Below are positions 6,154-10,149 of a stretch of DNA of 10,149 bases, piece after piece. The position numbers and the translations under genes were made by a program. The stretch is from positions 1-10,149 of the forward strand of contig JAJYVN010000092.1 of the NCBI GenBank assembly GCA_021791995.1, in the 5' to 3' direction. Position 1 is the first letter of the stretch. Every line of letters starts with the position of its first letter. The notes beneath the pieces were generated by a model, which saw nothing but the letters and a program-made list of their open reading frames with translations, searched no databases and was not told the origin of the DNA. Source of the DNA: Bacillota bacterium. Lineage in GTDB: Bacteria; Bacillota; Sulfobacillia; RBS10-35; JAJYVN01.

Positions 6154-7716
6154 CTATTCACTCACGTGCGGAATCACGGCTAGGGTCGGTAGATGAACCA
6201 GCCGTTCGATGTCCTCCGGCGTCTTCACCGTCGTATCCATCTGCTCCAAGATGAAGGCCAACCCGACGGAGATCACAAGGCCCAGGACGAGGGCCAGCGC
6301 CACATCCAGCTTCTTCTTCGGCTTTATGGGAACCGTCGGCGGCACAGCCGTCGCCACCTGCGTCACCACCGTGCTCCCAAGGCTCACCGACCCCGCCACC
6401 TGTGCTTGCACAAGGCTCTGTGAGAGCGTCTGATACGTCTGCGTATACTCCTGCACTTCCGCATTGAGGGAAGCGACATTTCCCTGCGCCGACTGAACGG
6501 CAGCCGAGAGCGTCAGAAGGTTCTTGTTCAACGTCGCAATCTGCCCCTGGAGCTCGGAGACAGTGGCCTGATCCTCGGAGACCTTCACCACCTGCAGCGC
6601 CAATTGCTCCGTCAGGGTCTGGTAGAGGGCATTCGGTTGGGTCGAACTCTTGCCGCCGCTCGCCGGTACCGTCGACGGCGTACTGGTCAGCTGCTTCTCC
6701 ATGCTGGCAAGGGTGGAGGCATCAGACTGCTCCGTTGCGACCGCCTGCGCGAGCTGACTTTGATCGGACTTCTCCTCAGCCACGACGGCACTTGTCTGCG
6801 GCTCGGACTCCAGTGTCTGGAGCTGCGACTCCATCTCCTGCACACTGGCTTCGTCTTCCGCCACCTGCGCCGTCTGCTGTGAAATCTTCTGATCGAGCGA
6901 CTCGTAGGCGGGATTGGCCTGCGTCTGGGAGGTGCTTGAACTATTCGAGACGGTTGGGGGTGTGGCGGCCAACTGCTGACGGAGCGCCGTCTCCCCCGCC
7001 TCATCGGACTGCAAGGTCACCTGGGCCTGGATCAACTGGTTCTGCAAGGTGGAGAGCTCGGTGGTATCGGCGGTGAGCTCATCACTCGCCTGGGTACTGC
7101 CATTGGCCTCCTCTGCCTTGGCCAGGGCAGCGGTCGCCGAAGCAAGCTCCGAGTGGACGGTAGTGGTCTGCTGCTGCAGGAAACCAACCGCTTGACTCAG
7201 CTTCTGTTGGTCCTGGCTCTGAATGAACTGCAGAAAGCTCGTGGTCAAGGTGTTGGCGATCGTCGCCGCCTCGGTCGGACTGGTTGTGTCCACATCGATG
7301 TTCAGGAGGTTGGTGCCGGTGACCGCACTCACCTTCACCATCTTGCCGAGGTCGTCGGCACTGAGGGAGATCCCCTGCTTTTGGAGTGCCTGCGAGGTGG
7401 CATCGAGCACACTCGGGTTTGTGACCTCAAATTGATAGGTCTCAAGCGTATTCTGTGGCAGGGCCGCCTCATTCTGAATGACGCCCTGGAGCCCCGTCGA
7501 GGTGTTCGGCCCCGCCGACGTCGTTGAGGGAGCCGCGTAGCTGACATCCACCGTGGATTGCGCCTCATAGACCTTCGGCAAGACAAAAAGCCCCACAAGC
7601 GCCGCAGTCACCACCGCCGCACCCGTGAGCGTGATGATCACCCAACGCCACTTGCTGAGGATCCTCAATATGGTGCGCAAATCCATCCCCGAAGGTTCCG
7701 GCCCCTGCTGATTCAC
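6154..7716 (-). CDS. Wzz/CpsC-like chain-length regulator with extended coiled coil
   Basis: A 520-residue polysaccharide co-polymerase. After a short cytoplasmic start comes MDLRTILRILSKWRW and a first membrane helix (about 24-47), then the Wzz domain beginning YEAQSTVDVSY. A long Gln/Ala/Ser-rich extracytoplasmic coiled coil follows (about 160-430). The Pro-rich segment VPPTVPIKPKKK precedes the second membrane helix (about 470-490), and a cytoplasmic tail ends LPTLAVIPHVSE. There is no Walker motif, so kinase activity resides in the next gene, whose product this tail should activate. The protein is much longer than ordinary CpsC/YwqC (about 230-250 residues). Part of the excess is a tandem duplication of 94-residue periodicity within the coiled coil. 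An upstream in-frame ATG (7776) exists, but GTG 7716 has an AGAGG site 7 bases upstream and forms a GTGA overlap with the preceding stop, so I choose it. Confidence 0.94.
   Translation of the reverse strand: MNQQGPEPSGMDLRTILRILSKWRWVIITLTGAAVVTAALVGLFVLPKVYEAQSTVDVSYAAPSTTSAGPNTSTGLQGVIQNEAALPQNTLETYQFEVTNPSVLDATSQALQKQGISLSADDLGKMVKVSAVTGTNLLNIDVDTTSPTEAATIANTLTTSFLQFIQSQDQQKLSQAVGFLQQQTTTVHSELASATAALAKAEEANGSTQASDELTADTTELSTLQNQLIQAQVTLQSDEAGETALRQQLAATPPTVSNSSSTSQTQANPAYESLDQKISQQTAQVAEDEASVQEMESQLQTLESEPQTSAVVAEEKSDQSQLAQAVATEQSDASTLASMEKQLTSTPSTVPASGGKSSTQPNALYQTLTEQLALQVVKVSEDQATVSELQGQIATLNKNLLTLSAAVQSAQGNVASLNAEVQEYTQTYQTLSQSLVQAQVAGSVSLGSTVVTQVATAVPPTVPIKPKKKLDVALALVLGLVISVGLAFILEQMDTTVKTPEDIERLVHLPTLAVIPHVSE
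6523..7035 (-). repeat. Tandem duplication within the Wzz coiled coil (94-residue period)
   Basis: Two segments of the Wzz-like protein align without gaps at an offset of 94 residues: copy A 7035-6805 (residues 228-304) and copy B 6753-6523 (residues 322-398). By hand I count about 30 identities in 77 positions. Anchors shared by both copies are QSD, QL..TP.TV, N..Y..L, V.EDxA.V.E and Q..TL. Copy A contains QLAATPPTVSNSSS and VAEDEASVQEMESQLQTL; copy B contains QLTSTPSTVPASGG and VSEDQATVSELQGQIATL. Each copy is a helix, a Ser/Thr/Pro-rich hinge and a second helix, that is, a helical hairpin. Confidence 0.8.
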
Positions 7717-10109
7717 GCCTGCACCTCTTTCGCAACGCCACTCAAGCGATAATCCAAATTCCATTGCAGTTCCCACTCGGACTGTGCGAGGAGCGGCCCC
7801 ACCAATTTCTGTGCTCCTTCTGTATTCCCCAGACGCATCATCGCAACGGCAGCCCAGATGTCCGCCGGATCCGAGGAGGCCGACGAACCCACCAGCGGCT
7901 GAAGGAACGCCAGCGCGCTCTGGTCCTGGCCAAGAAGGACATCGGCCTCCCCGAGGGCGAGGGTGCCCGGGGAGGAGAGGTCCGGCACCGGGGTCGTCTC
8001 CCGAGTGTGGGCCGTCATCTGCTCAGTCGTCGCCCGGTGGACCTCTACTGGCAGGGCCACCGCGGCTTCCAAGGCCGTGTGCGCGGCATGGAAGGACCCG
8101 TCCTGAATCTCCCCCTCCGCCGCGGTCACCAGCGACTGTGCGGCGTAGTCGTAGACGGAGCCATCCAGCGGGAACTTACTCGGGAGTTCCGACGCCGTTT
8201 GAGCAAGATCCCCCCAGCTCTGTGCGGTGCTGAGCACGGTCATCGCCGTTGTCTGCACCGTCAGGTTCCCGGGATCAAACTCAATCGCGGCCAGAGCCTC
8301 CCCCGCTGCCTCGTGCAGCATCGTGCGCGTTGGATCGATGGTATAGGCAAGGGCCAGAAGCTGCGCGATGTCGGCCCGGTAGTGGGCATCCCCCGGCTCC
8401 AAGGCAATCGCGCGGCTGTAGTCCTCATAGGAGACCGCATAGTGGTGTTGATCCATGGCCACCGCTCCCTGCGTACCCGCCGTCGTCGCGGCCTCTAGGG
8501 CAGTCGACGGGAAGAAGAGGACACCCGCCAACGCCAAGAGCACCCCCGCCCCGAGGAGGCTCGTCCATCGACCCCGCTTGGGTGCCGCCGGTTCCGTCTT
8601 GGACTGGCCATCCCCCATCGACGTGCCCCGCACAATCCCGGCACTCCCCCAGAGAATCAGTGCCAGGGCCGGCAAGGACAAGTCGAAATCCACCAAACTA
8701 TGAAGGAAAATGCCGAAGCCTGCAATGGGGAGTCCCCACAAAAGGAGCACTTGGGTCTTGGCGCGATCGGCACCACGCAGCTTCCATGCCCCCCAGAAGG
8801 TGAGCGCCGCCAATGCCAATAGGCCCATCGCGGCAAGAATCCCTCCCTCGACCCAGGCCTCCAGAAGCGACTCATGCACCTGCGTCGACCAATAGAGGGC
8901 GGCCTGCACGGTGTGGTAGAGGGCCTCCCAGCCGCCACCGCCGTAGCCAACGAGGGGACGGTGCCGGATCAGAGAGAGCGCATCGTGCCACATCATCTCC
9001 CGCGCCTGCAGCGATTCGGCATTCACGCTGATGCTGCTCGCCCGTTGCGCTACGTTCGAGGCGATCAGGCCCCGGCCGGCGACGGCGATCGCGGCGGATG
9101 CCGTCGAATACAGGAGAAACGCCAGGACACCGACACCATAGAGGACACCCACACCCACCAGGAGCCGGCGCATCTCGACCGTCATTCGCTGCCGCTGCCA
9201 GGCATCGTCGGCTAGGCGATACCCCACCGCGCCCGCCGAGCCGATCAGCATACCGACCAAAAGCACCACAAGACCGTGCCCGCCGCGGCCGCTTGTGAAC
9301 GCATCAAGCACCGGCCGGGAGAGGAGAAGGCTCACCCCGATGGTCCAGAGCACCTGCACGAGGACCCGGGAACGGGTTTCGGAGCGGAGTCCGATCCACC
9401 AGATCCCCACGGCAACCGGAAAGATCAGCCATGCCCCGCGTGAGACGGTTCCAAGGAGGGTTAACACAACCAGGACGTTGCCTGCACCGTAGAGGGCAAG
9501 CCCCCAACGACGACCACGGGTATAGGAGTCTTCCTGAAGGGTTACTCCGACGATGAAGGCCGCAATCAGGAGGGCACCAAAGCTATTCGCATACTGCAGG
9601 GTCCCCAGAATCCGAAGGGGGCTCGTCTGCACCGCGCCTGGGAACGGAAACTTCCCCGCGGCCGCAAGACAACCGACGAGGGCGGAGACGATACTCGCCC
9701 CATAGAGAATCCAGGCATACCAAAGAAGGCGCATCCTGCCCTGCACGAGCGAGGCAACCGACCAGTACCAGCCGAGAAAGAGAAGACCACGCAGGGCAGC
9801 GACCTTTGCATCATAGGCCACCACGGGATGAACGATGGCGCTCAGAACATAGCCCGCGGCAAAGGCCAACGCAGCCCAATCGAGGGGATGGCGAAAGGGG
9901 TTCCCCCGCCCCTGCAAAAGCCAATCCGCCGCCACCAGAACAAAGAGAACCGCCGCCGCCATCTGAAACGGAAAGAGATCGCCACCAAAGAAAAGTCCCT
10001 GATTGAGGGGAGCCAAGAACGTGAGGATGAGAAAGAGGGGAAACGCGATTGCCCCGATATCGAGCCAGATACCGGAGCCTCCATCCTTGGCGTTTCGCGA
10101 TCCGGCCAC
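7713..10109 (-). CDS. O-antigen ligase/Wzy_C family membrane protein with TPR-like C-terminus
   Basis: A 798-residue protein. Residues 1-490 are a polytopic membrane domain with about a dozen segments and the superfamily marks TVSRGAWLIFP (221-231), a loop containing HRPLVGYGGGGW (383-394), HESLLEAWVEGG (412-423) and HSLVDFDLSLP (470-480). After a basic linker, one more membrane helix (about 518-534) leads to a hydrophilic, Ala-rich region (546-798) with TPR-like helices, such as YEDYSRAIALEPGDAHYRAD, probably outside the membrane. Proteins of this architecture are annotated as O-antigen ligase or polymerase and join polysaccharide units to each other or to an acceptor. It heads the operon segment seen here and is coupled to the Wzz gene by a GTGA overlap. 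The start is GTG with GGAGG 7 bases upstream. The frame stays open to the window edge, so a longer protein cannot be fully excluded. Its composition matches the Wzz and kinase genes, not the second polymerase downstream. Confidence 0.88.
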   Translation of the reverse strand: MAGSRNAKDGGSGIWLDIGAIAFPLFLILTFLAPLNQGLFFGGDLFPFQMAAAVLFVLVAADWLLQGRGNPFRHPLDWAALAFAAGYVLSAIVHPVVAYDAKVAALRGLLFLGWYWSVASLVQGRMRLLWYAWILYGASIVSALVGCLAAAGKFPFPGAVQTSPLRILGTLQYANSFGALLIAAFIVGVTLQEDSYTRGRRWGLALYGAGNVLVVLTLLGTVSRGAWLIFPVAVGIWWIGLRSETRSRVLVQVLWTIGVSLLLSRPVLDAFTSGRGGHGLVVLLVGMLIGSAGAVGYRLADDAWQRQRMTVEMRRLLVGVGVLYGVGVLAFLLYSTASAAIAVAGRGLIASNVAQRASSISVNAESLQAREMMWHDALSLIRHRPLVGYGGGGWEALYHTVQAALYWSTQVHESLLEAWVEGGILAAMGLLALAALTFWGAWKLRGADRAKTQVLLLWGLPIAGFGIFLHSLVDFDLSLPALALILWGSAGIVRGTSMGDGQSKTEPAAPKRGRWTSLLGAGVLLALAGVLFFPSTALEAATTAGTQGAVAMDQHHYAVSYEDYSRAIALEPGDAHYRADIAQLLALAYTIDPTRTMLHEAAGEALAAIEFDPGNLTVQTTAMTVLSTAQSWGDLAQTASELPSKFPLDGSVYDYAAQSLVTAAEGEIQDGSFHAAHTALEAAVALPVEVHRATTEQMTAHTRETTPVPDLSSPGTLALGEADVLLGQDQSALAFLQPLVGSSASSDPADIWAAVAMMRLGNTEGAQKLVGPLLAQSEWELQWNLDYRLSGVAKEVQA
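7722..7728 (-). promoter_or_regulatory. Ribosome binding site deciding the Wzz GTG start
   Basis: On the minus strand this reads AGAGGTG, with AGAGG 7 bases before GTG 7716. The GTG overlaps the TGA of the ligase-like gene as GTGA, the classic signature of translational coupling, and rules out the longer frame starting at 7776. Confidence 0.75.
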
Positions 10110-10116
10110 CGAAACA

Positions 10117-10121
10117 CCTCC
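10117..10121 (-). promoter_or_regulatory. Ribosome binding site of the ligase-like gene
   Basis: On the minus strand this reads GGAGG, 7 bases before GTG 10109. It is the main evidence for that start, since the same frame has no stop between it and the window edge. Confidence 0.65.
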
Positions 10122-10149
10122 ACGGGCACGGGGACGGCGGCCGATCTCC

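Noticed and set aside
7717..7776. Wzz start at ATG 7776
   Set aside because: It would overlap the end of the ligase-like gene by 64 bases, whereas GTG 7716 has a proper ribosome site and the GTGA coupling overlap.
7764..8498. A plus-strand open frame of 244 codons opposite the ligase-like gene
   Set aside because: It is Arg/Gly-rich, has no recognisable motif, and lies antisense to the TPR-like region of a well-supported gene.
1..10149. Searched by eye for tRNA or rRNA genes, CRISPR repeats, IS ends or transposase motifs
   Set aside because: Nothing convincing was seen; the window is almost entirely filled by the eight minus-strand genes.

Overview
The window reads as one polysaccharide (capsule/exopolysaccharide) biosynthesis locus, with every convincing gene on the minus strand, so transcription runs from position 10149 down to 1. 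The set is a polytopic O-antigen-ligase-like protein with a TPR tail, a Wzz/CpsC chain-length regulator, a separate CpsD-type tyrosine kinase, a CpsB/YwqE-type PHP phosphatase, a Wzy-like polymerase and three glycosyltransferases. Keeping the Wzz-like membrane protein and the BY-kinase as two polypeptides, with a PHP-type phosphatase, is the arrangement typical of Bacillota. Strong purine-rich Shine-Dalgarno sites (AAGGAGG, GGAGG) and frequent GTG starts fit a moderately to highly GC-rich member of that phylum. The genus cannot be read from the sequence; acidophilic or thermophilic lineages such as Alicyclobacillaceae or Sulfobacillus are only guesses.

Layout in transcription order: 10109-7713 Wzy_C/O-antigen-ligase-like protein with TPR-like C-terminus; 7716-6154 Wzz/CpsC-like protein, coupled to it by a GTGA overlap and carrying an internal 94-residue duplication; 6133-5399 CpsD-like tyrosine kinase; 5466 (or 5496)-4714 CpsB/YwqE-like phosphatase, overlapping the kinase tail; a gap of about 300 bases (4713-4418) with no convincing gene; 4417-2981 Wzy-like polymerase; 3000-1894 GT4-like glycosyltransferase; 1912-716 GT4 glycosyltransferase; 756-1 GT2 glycosyltransferase, cut by the window edge.

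There is a clear base-composition break near 4660-4720. The assembly and control genes above it are visibly GC-rich (hand count of 5101-5160: 37/60 G+C), while the polymerase and glycosyltransferase block below it is AT-richer (4081-4140: 24/60). This is the usual pattern of a conserved regulatory/export module joined to an exchangeable, serotype-determining cassette.

Working together, the glycosyltransferases would build a lipid-linked repeat unit on the inner face of the membrane, and the Wzy-like protein would polymerise it outside. The Wzz/kinase/phosphatase trio would set chain length through a tyrosine phosphorylation cycle. The ligase-like TPR protein may polymerise or transfer glycan to an acceptor. 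No initiating sugar-phosphate transferase and no Wzx flippase lie inside the window. I found no RNA gene, CRISPR array or insertion sequence. I see no clearly new biological system. The points most worth a second look are the Wzz duplication, the G7 tract and possible frameshift at the end of the phosphatase gene, the dual-coded tyrosine tail, and the composition break.
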